64,000 nt of DNA from Terriglobia bacterium. GTDB lineage: Bacteria > Acidobacteriota > Terriglobia > Bryobacterales > UBA6623. The DNA is taken from contig VXMF01000030.1 in the NCBI GenBank assembly GCA_009841225.1, forward strand, positions 26,218 through 90,217, read 5' to 3'. The notes beneath the pieces were generated by a model. That model made no database searches. It was not told the DNA's origin and saw only the letters and a program-made list of their open reading frames with translations. This document shows, piece by piece, positions 25,603-38,002 of this stretch; the first letter of the stretch is position 1; every line of letters begins with the position of its first letter. Both the position numbers and the translations under genes were made by a program.

Positions 25603-28600
25603 GTGCAGATCACGCGGATAGCGATTCGGCGCCCGGTCACGGTCTTCATGGCCGTCACGGCTGTGCTTCTGTTCGGCTATGTGTCTCTGGACCGGCTAGC
25701 GCTCAACCTCCTGCCGGAAATCTCCTATCCGTCGCTGACCATCCAGACCGACTACGAAGACGCCGCACCCGAAGAGATCGAGGCGCTGCTCACTCGCCCG
25801 GTCGAAGAGGCCGTGGGCGTGGTCGGGGGCCTCAATCGCATCAGCTCAATCTCCCGCCCGGGACAGTCCGAAGTGGTCCTGGAATTCAACTGGGACACCG
25901 ACATGGACATCGCGGGCGTGGACGTGCGCGAGAAGCTCGACCTGATCGAGTTCCCGCAGGACTCCGAGCGCCCGGTGATCCTGCGATTCGATCCCGCGAA
26001 CGACCCTATCCTGCGCATCCAGGTCCACGGTGGCCTGACTCTCGCCCGTCTGCGCGACGTAGCGGACCGCGAGTTCTCCAAACGCCTCGAAGCGGTCGAA
26101 GGGGTCGCCGCAGTGAAAGTGGTCGGCGGCCGCGAAGAGCAGATCCGCGTCGAAATCGACGAGCGGAAGGTGGCCGAGCTGGGCCTGTCAATAACGCAAG
26201 TGACCGACATCTTGCGGCAAGAGAACCTTAACCAAGCCAGCGGCAGCCTGTACGACCTGGACATGAACTACATGGTCCGCATGGTCAACGAGTTCCGCTC
26301 GGTTGACGACGTGCGCGGGATCGTGGTCTCTGACGACGAGGGACGCAAGATCCTGATGCGTGACGTCGCGCACGTCTGGCGCGGTTCGAAGGAACGCGAA
26401 ATCATCGCGCGCTACAACGGCAGCGAGAGCGTCGAGATGGCCGTGTATAAGGAGGGCGATGCCAACACGGTGACCGTCTCGCGCGCGGTCATGGATCTGC
26501 TCGAGAGGATGAGCAAGGAACCGACGTTCCCGCAGGGCGTGCAGACCTCGGCAGTCTTCGACCAGTCGCGCTTCATCACCCAGAGCGTTGACAACGTCCT
26601 CTGGGCCGCCTTGGTCGGCGGCGCGCTGGCGACCCTCGTCCTGTTCCTCTTCCTCCGCGACGGCCGCAGCACCGCCATCATTGCCGCGTCGATACCGATC
26701 TCGGTCATGGCGACGTTCGCGGCGATGTACCAGTCCGGCATCACGCTCAACATCATGTCGCTGGGAGGCGTCGCCCTAGGCGTCGGCATGCTGGTGGACA
26801 ACTCGATCGTTGTGCTCGAGGCAGTGCATCGTCACCGCGAGCCAGGCAAGCCGCTGGCGGAGATCGTCTACAACGGCACCAAGGAAGTCGCGATGCCGGT
26901 CACGGCCTCGACGCTAACGACGGTGGCGGTCTTCCTCCCGCTCGTCTTCGTCGAAGGCATCGCAGGCCAGCTGTTCCGCGACCAAGCGCTCACCATCACG
27001 TTCTCGCTACTGGCGTCCCTAGGGATCGCGCTGACTGTGATCCCGATGCTGCTGTCGGCCCGCTTCCGAAGCGCGAGCGAGCTAGGCGTTCCAGACGCGC
27101 CGGCGAAGCGCTCCGCGCGGCCTACCAACCGCTTCGCCGCTTTGGGGGCCGACGCCCTGACCTTCGTCACTGTCGACGCCCCGCAGGTGATCGCCAGCGA
27201 CTTCCGGGCGGCGCTGCGTTCCACGTCTGCCTGGGCGTTGCGCTGGGCCGGGCCGCCGCTGTCGACGTTTGACCGAGGAATCGCCGTGCTGGAGGCACGC
27301 TACGAGAAGCTCTTGGAGTCGTCGCTCAACGCCAAGCGGGCCGTCCTAGGCGGCGTGCTAGGCGCAGTGCTGCTAGCCGGGATCACCCTCCAGTTCTTGG
27401 GCGGAGAGCTGATCCCGCCGCTTTCGCAAGGCGAGTTCTCATTCGAGGTCGAGTTGCCCGAGGGGCGCCCGCTGGAGGCCACCGACGCTGCCATGCGGAA
27501 GATCGAGAGTGAGGCCCAAGCCATCCCCGGCGTCGCGGCCGTCTTCTCCTCCGTGGGTGGCAGCCAAGAGAACCAGTTCGCGAGCGGCGACTTGGAAGAG
27601 CATGTCGGCACGCTGCACGTCGTGCTCGCGGACCGCGAGGACGACGCCCTCGAGGATCAGGTAGTTCGCCAGATCCGCTCGCTGATTGTGGAGGTTCCCG
27701 AGGCTGAGCCGACTTTCCAGCGCCCCACCCTGTTCAGTTTCAAGACACCGGTAGAGGTGGAGGTCTTCGCCTACGAGATCGAAGACCAGCGCGTCGCAGC
27801 CGGCCTGATCGCCGACCGCATGGCCCGTATCGATGGGCTGCGTGACATTGAGACCACCGCCCGCTTGGGAAGCCCGGAGATCCAGATCCGTTTTGACCGG
27901 CGTCGCCTGAAGCGCCTCGGCCTGCGAGAGGAGCAGGTCTCTAACGTGCTGCGAAACAAGATCCGCGGAGACGTAGCTTCGCGCTATCGCGAGGGCGACC
28001 GTCAGATCGACATCTTGGTGCGGGTCGACGAGCCCGATCGCAATGCAATCTCTGACATCGAGAGCATGGTCATCAACAGCTCTCCCCGACGGTCGCCAAA
28101 TTCGTCTGGCCGCGTCTCGGAGAACGACGACGCTCCGGTGCAGGACTCCGTCCAAGGAGAAAGCGAGCCGCGCAGGAATGGAGAGCCTTCACCCAACCAG
28201 CGGGCAAGGACACCGTTCGTTCCGATCCGGCTAGGCCAGGTAGCCGAGGTCGAGGTCCGGCGCGGCCCGGCGGAGATCCGCCGCATCCGCTCGCAACGGG
28301 CCGCCGTCGTGAGCGCCAATCTGAGCGGACGCGACCTAAGCAGCGCATCTGCCGAGATCCGAGACATGCTGGCCGAACTGCGCCCGGTACTGCCCGTGGG
28401 GGCGACAGCCAGCATCGGCGGGCAAAACCAAGAGCTCGAGGTCTCATTCCGGAGCCTCGCATTTGCCTTGGCGCTGGCCGTGTTCCTCGTCTATCTCGTG
28501 ATGGCGTCGCAGTTCGAGTCGCTGCTGCACCCGTTCATCATCCTGCTAACCGTCCCGCTGGGCTTGGTCGGCGTTGTGTTCACCCTCGCGCTGACGGGCG

Positions 28601-29019
28601 TGGCGCTAAGCGTGGTGGTGCTGTTGGGCGCGGTCGTGCTGGCCGGCATCGCCGTCAACAACGGCATCGTGCTGCTCGACTACACGAACCGTCTGCGCGC
28701 CCATGGCATGTCGAAGCGCGACGCGCTGCTGTGCGCCGGGAGTATTCGCCTGCGTCCAATCCTGATGACATCCCTAACCACGCTGCTGGGGCTGCTCCCG
28801 CTGGTCTTCGGGTGGGGCGAGGGGGACGAGGTGCGCATGCCCATGGCGGTTGCGGTGATGGGCGGCCTGCTCACATCGACGCCGTTCACTCTGTTTGTGA
28901 TCCCGGTCGTCTACGAACTGGTTGATCGCAAGCGGTTCGCGCCCGTGCGAGACGATGGCAGGGACGAGCCCGCGGACGGCCGGGTCAGGCCCAGTCCAAG
29001 CCCCCTGCCCCAGTCCTGA
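25603..29019 (+). CDS. RND efflux permease, first subunit
   Basis: Proton-driven inner-membrane transporter of 1138 residues starting at GTG 25603. It has the AcrB/MdtB-type plan: a first helix (TRIAIRRPVTVFMAVTAVLL), large periplasmic loops and twelve transmembrane helices. The proton-relay Asp lies in GVGMLVDNSIVVLEAV in helix 4, and the duplicated half contains VLAGIAVNNGIVLLDYTN. A low-complexity, Ser/Asn/Arg/Pro-rich insert near residues 825-870 is unusual for the family. It follows the adaptor by 51 bp and is followed by a second permease after one base, so a heteromeric MdtBC-like pump is likely. Confidence 0.94.
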   Translation: MQITRIAIRRPVTVFMAVTAVLLFGYVSLDRLALNLLPEISYPSLTIQTDYEDAAPEEIEALLTRPVEEAVGVVGGLNRISSISRPGQSEVVLEFNWDTDMDIAGVDVREKLDLIEFPQDSERPVILRFDPANDPILRIQVHGGLTLARLRDVADREFSKRLEAVEGVAAVKVVGGREEQIRVEIDERKVAELGLSITQVTDILRQENLNQASGSLYDLDMNYMVRMVNEFRSVDDVRGIVVSDDEGRKILMRDVAHVWRGSKEREIIARYNGSESVEMAVYKEGDANTVTVSRAVMDLLERMSKEPTFPQGVQTSAVFDQSRFITQSVDNVLWAALVGGALATLVLFLFLRDGRSTAIIAASIPISVMATFAAMYQSGITLNIMSLGGVALGVGMLVDNSIVVLEAVHRHREPGKPLAEIVYNGTKEVAMPVTASTLTTVAVFLPLVFVEGIAGQLFRDQALTITFSLLASLGIALTVIPMLLSARFRSASELGVPDAPAKRSARPTNRFAALGADALTFVTVDAPQVIASDFRAALRSTSAWALRWAGPPLSTFDRGIAVLEARYEKLLESSLNAKRAVLGGVLGAVLLAGITLQFLGGELIPPLSQGEFSFEVELPEGRPLEATDAAMRKIESEAQAIPGVAAVFSSVGGSQENQFASGDLEEHVGTLHVVLADREDDALEDQVVRQIRSLIVEVPEAEPTFQRPTLFSFKTPVEVEVFAYEIEDQRVAAGLIADRMARIDGLRDIETTARLGSPEIQIRFDRRRLKRLGLREEQVSNVLRNKIRGDVASRYREGDRQIDILVRVDEPDRNAISDIESMVINSSPRRSPNSSGRVSENDDAPVQDSVQGESEPRRNGEPSPNQRARTPFVPIRLGQVAEVEVRRGPAEIRRIRSQRAAVVSANLSGRDLSSASAEIRDMLAELRPVLPVGATASIGGQNQELEVSFRSLAFALALAVFLVYLVMASQFESLLHPFIILLTVPLGLVGVVFTLALTGVALSVVVLLGAVVLAGIAVNNGIVLLDYTNRLRAHGMSKRDALLCAGSIRLRPILMTSLTTLLGLLPLVFGWGEGDEVRMPMAVAVMGGLLTSTPFTLFVIPVVYELVDRKRFAPVRDDGRDEPADGRVRPSPSPLPQS

Positions 29020-29020
29020 C

Positions 29021-32209
<3,189 letters not shown>

Positions 32210-32245
32210 CCCTCTCGCCGCGGGGAACCGAGCCCCGAGCCCAGC

Positions 32246-33814
32246 TCAGAAGTAGAGCTGAATCGTGCGCCCGTCAAGCTCGTCGATGGTCGAGCGCCGA
32301 CTCGTCCACAGCGGCTCCGCAAGTTGCGCGTTCCACTCGGCGAGTTCCGCTTCCAGGCGCGCGACGATATCGGGATGGGCATCGGCCAGATTCTCCCGCT
32401 CTCCTACGTCGACCGAGAGATCGTACAGCACCGTCAGCTGGCCGTGTGGCGAGACCGGCGGATAGTCGACCTCCGGCAGCAGCCTTCCGCCAGGAAAATC
32501 CTCCTGCTTGAGGTCAGTCAGGTCCACCTTCCACAGCTTCCACTTGCCCCAACGCACCGACATGTTGGGGGCCGACCTCCAGAACAGGAACTCGTGCGGC
32601 GCGCCCTCGGCCTCACCGCGCAAGTACGGCAATAGGTTCACGCTGTCAGGGTTCTCGGCCTGGCCCGGGCCCATGCCTGCCGCCGCCGCGAAGGTGGCAT
32701 ACAGGTCTAGCGAGATTGCCGGCTGCTCGTAGACCGCTCCGGGCGGCAGCCCGGCGGGCCACTTCACGATGAACGGCACGCGTACGCCGCCCTCCAAGTG
32801 GTAACGCTTCGCTCCGCTGAGCGGCGCGTTGGTACAGATGACGTCCTGTGCGTAGTTGATGCAGCCGTTGTCAGAGAGGAACACCATCAGCGTGTCTTGC
32901 TCAAGATCATGCTTCCTGAGGGTCGCGACGATATCGCCAACCATGTCGTCCACCGACGCCACCATCGCGGCGAAGATCCGCGCGCCCTCGCCCTCGATGT
33001 GCGGGAACCGGCTGACATACTCCTCGGTCGCTTGAATCGGCGTGTGCGGAGCGTTCGGCGTCACCATCAGGAAGAACCGCTCGTCCGCGTGACGCTCGAT
33101 AAAGTCAACTGCCCGCTCTGCGAAGACGTCGGTCAAGTACTCCTCCACCTTGACGACCTCGAATCCGTCCAAGATCTCGCGGGCGTTGTGCGCGCTCGTG
33201 CGGTCCCCGGAAATCTCCCCGGGCCAAGAATGCACTCCTTCCTTGGCCGAGTCGATGTAGCTCGTGCCGCCCCCTAGAATTCCGAAGAACTCGTCGAAGC
33301 CCCGATTGATCGGGTGGTACTGCTCCAGCGCGCCCAAGTGCCACTTGCCCACCAAGCCGGTGGAATATCCGGCACCACGCATGAGATCGCCGAGCGTCGA
33401 TTGGTCCAATGGCAGCCCGAGCTCGGCGTCGGGGCCGCGAGCGTAGTTGGCAGTCGGGTTGTATTCGTAGCCGAACCGGCTCTGCACGCGACCCGTGAAC
33501 AGGCCCGCCCTCGTAGGGCTGCACACCGCGGCGGAGACATAGCCGTCCGTCAGGCGCACGCCCATCTCGGCCAGTTCGTCGATGTGCGGCGTCTGGATGG
33601 TCTCGGAGCCGTTGGCGCTGATGTCGCCGTAGCCTAGGTCGTCCGCCACAACCACGATCACGTTGGGCGGCGGCGGGCCTTCGGCCGCTGGCTGACAAGC
33701 GGCCGCTGCTGCGAGCAGTGCGCCGACAGCGCACACGGCGCCCAGCGCTGCGATTCCGGAGCGGCTGCGCGGCCGACAGCGAACCAAGCCCGAAGAATCC
33801 CCTAGCACTGTCAT
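32246..33814 (-). CDS. Sulfatase lipoprotein
   Basis: S1-type sulfatase of about 522 residues. The start at ATG 33814 is preceded by GGAGG on the minus strand, and upstream codons lack a signal. A lipoprotein signal ends in LLAAAAAC. The metal site is PPNVIVVVADDLGYGDI, the formylglycine motif is CSPTRAGLFTGR, and GKWHLG and FLSDNGC follow. It resembles arylsulfatase A/N-acetylgalactosamine-6-sulfatase-like enzymes. It is divergently oriented to the next sulfatase with 90 bp between their starts, so both may respond to one regulator. Confidence 0.93.
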   Translation of the reverse strand: MTVLGDSSGLVRCRPRSRSGIAALGAVCAVGALLAAAAACQPAAEGPPPPNVIVVVADDLGYGDISANGSETIQTPHIDELAEMGVRLTDGYVSAAVCSPTRAGLFTGRVQSRFGYEYNPTANYARGPDAELGLPLDQSTLGDLMRGAGYSTGLVGKWHLGALEQYHPINRGFDEFFGILGGGTSYIDSAKEGVHSWPGEISGDRTSAHNAREILDGFEVVKVEEYLTDVFAERAVDFIERHADERFFLMVTPNAPHTPIQATEEYVSRFPHIEGEGARIFAAMVASVDDMVGDIVATLRKHDLEQDTLMVFLSDNGCINYAQDVICTNAPLSGAKRYHLEGGVRVPFIVKWPAGLPPGAVYEQPAISLDLYATFAAAAGMGPGQAENPDSVNLLPYLRGEAEGAPHEFLFWRSAPNMSVRWGKWKLWKVDLTDLKQEDFPGGRLLPEVDYPPVSPHGQLTVLYDLSVDVGERENLADAHPDIVARLEAELAEWNAQLAEPLWTSRRSTIDELDGRTIQLYF

Positions 33815-33904
33815 CTCAATTCCTCCGTGCCCTCGCCGGATGGCGACCACACTGGCCGGCCATGCCCGCCCAGCTTGGCTGGGCCGTCCGATATCATAGC
33901 TGCG

Positions 33905-35464
33905 ATGCAACGGCCCCTCGTCTCGTCGTTCCCTACTCGCCTCCATCGCTTCCCACCGGGCCAGTCTTCGCGGCAGCCCACAGCGGGCGCGGCGTGGATT
34001 CTCGCAGCCGCCCTGTGCTGCGGCTTACTGCTGCCGCAGTCGGCGCGGGCGCAGGCCGAGTATTTCCCGCCAGATCCCGGCATCAAGATGGACGACTTTC
34101 CGAATATCGTGCTCATCACGGGCGACCACCTCCGCTGGGACCACGTGGCAGCCAACGGGAACGACGCGATCCTGACGCCTCACATGGATCGCTTGGCGCG
34201 AGAGGGCGTCACGTTTCGGACGCACTTCACTGTTGGCGTTGCCTGCGCCCCCAACCGCGCCTCGCTGATGACGGGGAGGTATCCGCACTCCCACGGCGTG
34301 ATCAGCAACGGCATCAAGATGCCGCAGGACGAGGTGACGCTCACGCACGTGCTGCGCGAAGCGGGATATTACACCGGCCAGATGGGCAAGTTGCACTTCT
34401 TGCCCCACAAGGACCGCGACCACCGGGAGCCGCACCCGCCCTACGGCTTCCACCAGATGCGGCTATCGGACGAGCCCGGCTGCTACGACGATGACTACGG
34501 CCGGTGGCTCTGGGCCCAAGGCAAGGACGTGCGCGAGAAGGCGCGCGTCACCATGCCGGGCGATCGACTCCAATTCGAGCACTATGTCTTCGAAGGCGAA
34601 GACAGCACGACCCACGCCTCGTGGGTGGCCACGGAAACTCTCACGTTCATCGACGACACGCTCAAGCGGCACCCGGGGCGGCCGTTCTTCGTGCACGCAG
34701 GGTTCTACGCGCCGCATCCCCCGTTGAACCCCCCGGCGTCGGCGCTCGCTCTGTACGAGGGTCGCGAGCTTCCCCCGCGCCGCTATTCGGCGGACGAGGT
34801 CTCGCTGTTGCCGCAGAACCTGGCGCGTTCCATGACAGCGCTGCTGGAAACGCCCGAAGACACTTGGGACTCGTATCGCAAGTACTTCTATGCAATGGTG
34901 TCGCACCTCGACGAAAACATCGGTCGCATCATTGACGCTGTCGAGCAGGCCGGGATCGCCGACCGCACGCTGTTCGTCCTCACCAGCGACCACGGGGACT
35001 ACCTCGGAGACCACAACCTCTACAACAAGAGCGCTCGCCCCTACGACGGCGCGCTAAGGATTCCGCTCATCTTTCGCGGGCCAGGCGTCCCTGCCGACGT
35101 AGTGTCTGATGAGCTTGTGGAGATCGTTGACGTGATGCCGACACTGCTTGAAATGCTCGACCTCAAGCTGCCCAAGGGCAACCAAGGCATGTCGCTAATG
35201 CCAGTCATGCAGGGCGGGCCCGGACGGGAACTGATCTACATGCAGGCGATGTCGAATCGCATGGTCCGCACGCAGTCCGCCAAGTACTGGATCGACGCCG
35301 ACGGCGAAGAGGTGCTGTTCGACTACTCCACGGACCCGCACGAGCTGCGCAACGTGGCACAGTCGCCGCAACATGCGAGCCTGCTCAACACGCTTCGTGT
35401 CCAGCTCATCCGCAAGGCTATCAGCGCTCGCGACCCGCTCCCAGAGAGGATTAGACCGTACTAG
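33905..35464 (+). CDS. Secreted sulfatase (choline-sulfatase-like)
   Basis: S1-type sulfatase of 519 residues from ATG 33905. The signal region is long, with the hydrophobic core AAWILAAALCCGLLLPQ and a cleavage site after SARA. DFPNIVLITGDHLRWDHV gives the metal site, and CAPNRASLMTGRYPHSHGV is the formylglycine motif, with His residues typical of choline-sulfatase-like and phosphonate-hydrolase-like branches. TSDHGDYLGDHNLYNK is the second metal site. It is divergent from the lipoprotein sulfatase and followed after 44 bp by an M81 peptidase on the same strand. Confidence 0.92.
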   Translation: MQRPLVSSFPTRLHRFPPGQSSRQPTAGAAWILAAALCCGLLLPQSARAQAEYFPPDPGIKMDDFPNIVLITGDHLRWDHVAANGNDAILTPHMDRLAREGVTFRTHFTVGVACAPNRASLMTGRYPHSHGVISNGIKMPQDEVTLTHVLREAGYYTGQMGKLHFLPHKDRDHREPHPPYGFHQMRLSDEPGCYDDDYGRWLWAQGKDVREKARVTMPGDRLQFEHYVFEGEDSTTHASWVATETLTFIDDTLKRHPGRPFFVHAGFYAPHPPLNPPASALALYEGRELPPRRYSADEVSLLPQNLARSMTALLETPEDTWDSYRKYFYAMVSHLDENIGRIIDAVEQAGIADRTLFVLTSDHGDYLGDHNLYNKSARPYDGALRIPLIFRGPGVPADVVSDELVEIVDVMPTLLEMLDLKLPKGNQGMSLMPVMQGGPGRELIYMQAMSNRMVRTQSAKYWIDADGEEVLFDYSTDPHELRNVAQSPQHASLLNTLRVQLIRKAISARDPLPERIRPY

Positions 35465-35508
35465 TCGGTCTACCCTTACGGGTGGCGTCTGGCGTCGACG
35501 GTACGGGC

Positions 35509-37077
35509 ATGGTAGAGGAATACTGGCGAATCGTAGCTAAGGCGTCGCTCGTATTGGCCGCAGCTACCGTTTCGATTACTGGCCAAACCATGGAACCACG
35601 CATTGCCGTCGGAGGAATTCTGCACGAATCCAACACCTTTTCGTCCGACCTCACGGATCTCGATGACTTTCGCGGGAGGTCGCTTCGTCGAGGACCCGAG
35701 ATCCGGGACGAGTACGCTGCTTCGCAGCACGAGATCGGCGGCTACATCGAAGGAGCCCAGGCCCATGGTTTGGACTTGGTGTTCACCGTCGTCGGAAACG
35801 CAACCCCAGCTGGACCGGTCACCGATCGCGCCTTCGACACGTTGACATCCGAGCTCATCGAGCGGCTTCGGCGGGCGGGGCCTCTTGACGGGCTCCTGCT
35901 GGCGTTGCACGGAGCGATGGTCGTCGAGAGCCATCCCGATGGGGATGCGGAAGTGTTGCGCCGCTTGCGTCTGGCACTCGGCGATGACCTGCCGATAGTC
36001 GTGACCCACGATGCCCACGCTAACGTTGCGCCTTTGGAGATCGAGCTATCGACGGCGTTAGTGCTGTACAAGGAGATTCCTCATGTGGACCAGCGCGAGC
36101 GAGGCATGCACGCAGCGGAGATCATGGCGAAGATCGTCAACGAAGGCGTCCGGCCAGCGCAGGCGATCGAAAAGCCGCCACTTCTCTACAACATCCTGTT
36201 CCATAACACCAACCGCGAGCCGATGCTTCCTCTCGTGCAGGAGGCGCGGCGTCTCGAGAAGGAAAATCCTAAGATCCTAGGGGTCAGCGTCCCGGTGGGC
36301 TACCAGTACTCGGACGTTCCCCACATGGGCCCGAGTGTCGTCGTCGTCACTGACGCAGATCCCGAGTTGGCACAGGCGGAAGCAAAGAGACTGGCTGACA
36401 TGATGTGGGAGCACCGGAAGGTGATGCAGTTGAACCTGCCCGATGCTGCCGAGGCCGTCGAGAAAGCGCTCTCCGAGCCCAACACGCCCGTGGTCCTCGT
36501 GGAAATGGGCGACAACATCGGGGGCGGGTCGGCCGGCGACAGCACTGCGATCCTCGAGGAACTCGTCAACCAAGGCGCGCGCGGATACGTGTCCGCGATG
36601 TTCGATCCCGACGCGGTTCGGCATGCGGTGGAGGTAGGGATCGGGGGGGATTTCGACCTAATGGTCGGAGGCAAGAGCGACGACCTTCACGGGTCTCCGG
36701 TTCGGATAAGGGGCCAAGTCAAGCTCATTTACGACGGGCAGTACGTCGAGACTGCGATTCGCCACGGGGGGCGCCGCTATCTCGATCAGGGCATCACCGC
36801 CGTGATCCATGCGGAGGGTTCCACCCCGGATCTGCCGAACGTTGTGCTGGTCAACAGCAAGAGGCATACTCCCTTTAGCTTGGGCCAGCTCACCAGCGCT
36901 GGAATCGTACCGGAGCGCCAGAAGATCCTGGTGGTCAAGGCCGCAGTTGCGTTCCGAGCCGCCTACGAGCCGATTGCCGGCACGATCATCGAGGTCGACA
37001 CGCCCGGGCTCACGGCCGTGAATCCGAATCGCTTCAACTACGAGCGAGTCCGGCCGGATCTATTCGGACTCCGCTAG
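35509..37077 (+). CDS. M81 family metallopeptidase (MlrC-like)
   Basis: Zinc peptidase family whose founding member, MlrC, degrades linearised microcystin. IAVGGILHESNTFS at the N-terminus and LLALHGAMVVESHPDGD, VTHDAHAN and EIPHVDQRERG are the conserved blocks, holding the His/Asp metal ligands. The C-terminal domain contains EMGDNIGGGSAGDST. From ATG 35509 it would carry a hydrophobic leader (KASLVLAAATVSITGQ), so it may be exported; the common family start would be MEPRIAVGG at 35590. About 495-520 residues, as usual. Many family members act on unknown substrates. Confidence 0.88.
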   Translation: MVEEYWRIVAKASLVLAAATVSITGQTMEPRIAVGGILHESNTFSSDLTDLDDFRGRSLRRGPEIRDEYAASQHEIGGYIEGAQAHGLDLVFTVVGNATPAGPVTDRAFDTLTSELIERLRRAGPLDGLLLALHGAMVVESHPDGDAEVLRRLRLALGDDLPIVVTHDAHANVAPLEIELSTALVLYKEIPHVDQRERGMHAAEIMAKIVNEGVRPAQAIEKPPLLYNILFHNTNREPMLPLVQEARRLEKENPKILGVSVPVGYQYSDVPHMGPSVVVVTDADPELAQAEAKRLADMMWEHRKVMQLNLPDAAEAVEKALSEPNTPVVLVEMGDNIGGGSAGDSTAILEELVNQGARGYVSAMFDPDAVRHAVEVGIGGDFDLMVGGKSDDLHGSPVRIRGQVKLIYDGQYVETAIRHGGRRYLDQGITAVIHAEGSTPDLPNVVLVNSKRHTPFSLGQLTSAGIVPERQKILVVKAAVAFRAAYEPIAGTIIEVDTPGLTAVNPNRFNYERVRPDLFGLR

Positions 37078-37283
37078 CAATTCCGATCTCGGGCTAGCGG
37101 CTCTGCCTCCAGCAGCGCAGTTGAATCAAAGCAGCACAGCGGGTGGTACGGGTCGAACCCTCCGTTTGGGTCGCGCGGAGCCTCAAGATTCGGGCTGAGA
37201 AAGAGGCCAGTGGGTCCTCGGTGCGGGAACGCATCCAAACGTTCAAGCGGCGTCTGAAGCGGGGCTACGCCGATCCGTACTAT

Positions 37284-37616
37284 CTATTCAAACAGGGTGG
37301 CGAGCCGAGCAATCACCTCGTCCACGATGTTCTCAGGGGCGGTGTCAACACACCTCCCATTGCGAGCGTCGAGATCGAGCGCACGAGGTTGGTCGCAACG
37401 GACGACACCCTTCGTTCGGATACCCGCCTCATCGAGCGATACTGCGAATCCATGCTGGCGCGCGAAGCGACCGCCTGTGGTGATCGGCAGAACGATCGGA
37501 GTTCCAGTCAGTTCGTTGAAGGCACGAGGGGAAACGATCAAGACCGGACGAGTGCCCTGCTGTTCATGGCCGGACGTAGGGTCGAGGCCGACGAGCCAGA
37601 TGTCGCCTCGCTTCAC
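37284..37616 (-). CDS. MazF/PemK-type toxin
   Basis: Endoribonuclease toxin of a type II toxin-antitoxin pair, 110 residues. KRGDIWLVGLDPTSGHEQQG then TRPVLIVSP is the typical start, with the catalytic Arg in the GTRPV turn. TPIVLPIT and GVVRCDQPRALD complete the fold. Its GTG start overlaps the antitoxin stop by one base (TAGTG), which couples the two. It stops translation by cutting mRNA when freed from the antitoxin. Confidence 0.93.
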   Translation of the reverse strand: MKRGDIWLVGLDPTSGHEQQGTRPVLIVSPRAFNELTGTPIVLPITTGGRFARQHGFAVSLDEAGIRTKGVVRCDQPRALDLDARNGRCVDTAPENIVDEVIARLATLFE

Positions 37617-37873
37617 TATAGAAGCTCTCTGCCGACCGGCTTAGCCTCAAGCCAGGCGCGATCTTCGGCAGAAGGAGTCCCGACCTCCCCGCACTGTGCC
37701 AGAAGCTCGTCTAGTGTGTACTTCGGTCGCTTTCTGGGCTTCACAATCATGCGACCGCTCTCCACGCCAATGTCCACTTTGGCCCCGACTGCAAGGCTCA
37801 GGAGATCCAGGATGGCCGGGGGAACGGCGAGCATGACGGAACCGCCGACCTTGCGTAGGTTTGTGGTATGCAT
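37616..37873 (-). CDS. AbrB/MazE-type antitoxin
   Basis: Antitoxin of 85 residues. The N-terminal swapped-hairpin DNA-binding domain reads TTNLRKVGGSVMLAVPPAIL, then LAVGAKVDIGVESGRMIVKP. The C-terminal tail (YTLDELLAQCGE) should wrap the toxin. I use ATG 37873 because GGAGGG lies just upstream. An 18-base palindrome sits 13 bases upstream of this start and fits an autoregulatory operator. Confidence 0.92.
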   Translation of the reverse strand: MHTTNLRKVGGSVMLAVPPAILDLLSLAVGAKVDIGVESGRMIVKPRKRPKYTLDELLAQCGEVGTPSAEDRAWLEAKPVGRELL

Positions 37874-37886
37874 TGAGCCCTCCGCT

Positions 37887-37904
37887 GTTATATATGAATA
37901 TAAC
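37887..37904. promoter_or_regulatory. Palindromic operator of the MazEF-type operon
   Basis: Perfect inverted repeat GTTATAT-4-ATATAAC immediately upstream of the antitoxin start, in an AT-rich patch that should also contain the -10 box. Antitoxin autorepression through such palindromes is typical of the family. Confidence 0.7.
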
Positions 37905-38002
37905 AATCGCTGGCGAGTAACACAAGCCCTGCCACGGTACATCGCTCGACGAGCCCCGGCAGCCTCGGCCGACTGTGCGAGTATTGGTGTTCCCCTTGCG
38001 TT

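Noticed and set aside
33718..34494. Plus-strand 258-codon frame across the divergent sulfatase starts
   Set aside because: It overlaps both sulfatase genes in other frames and lacks any family motif.
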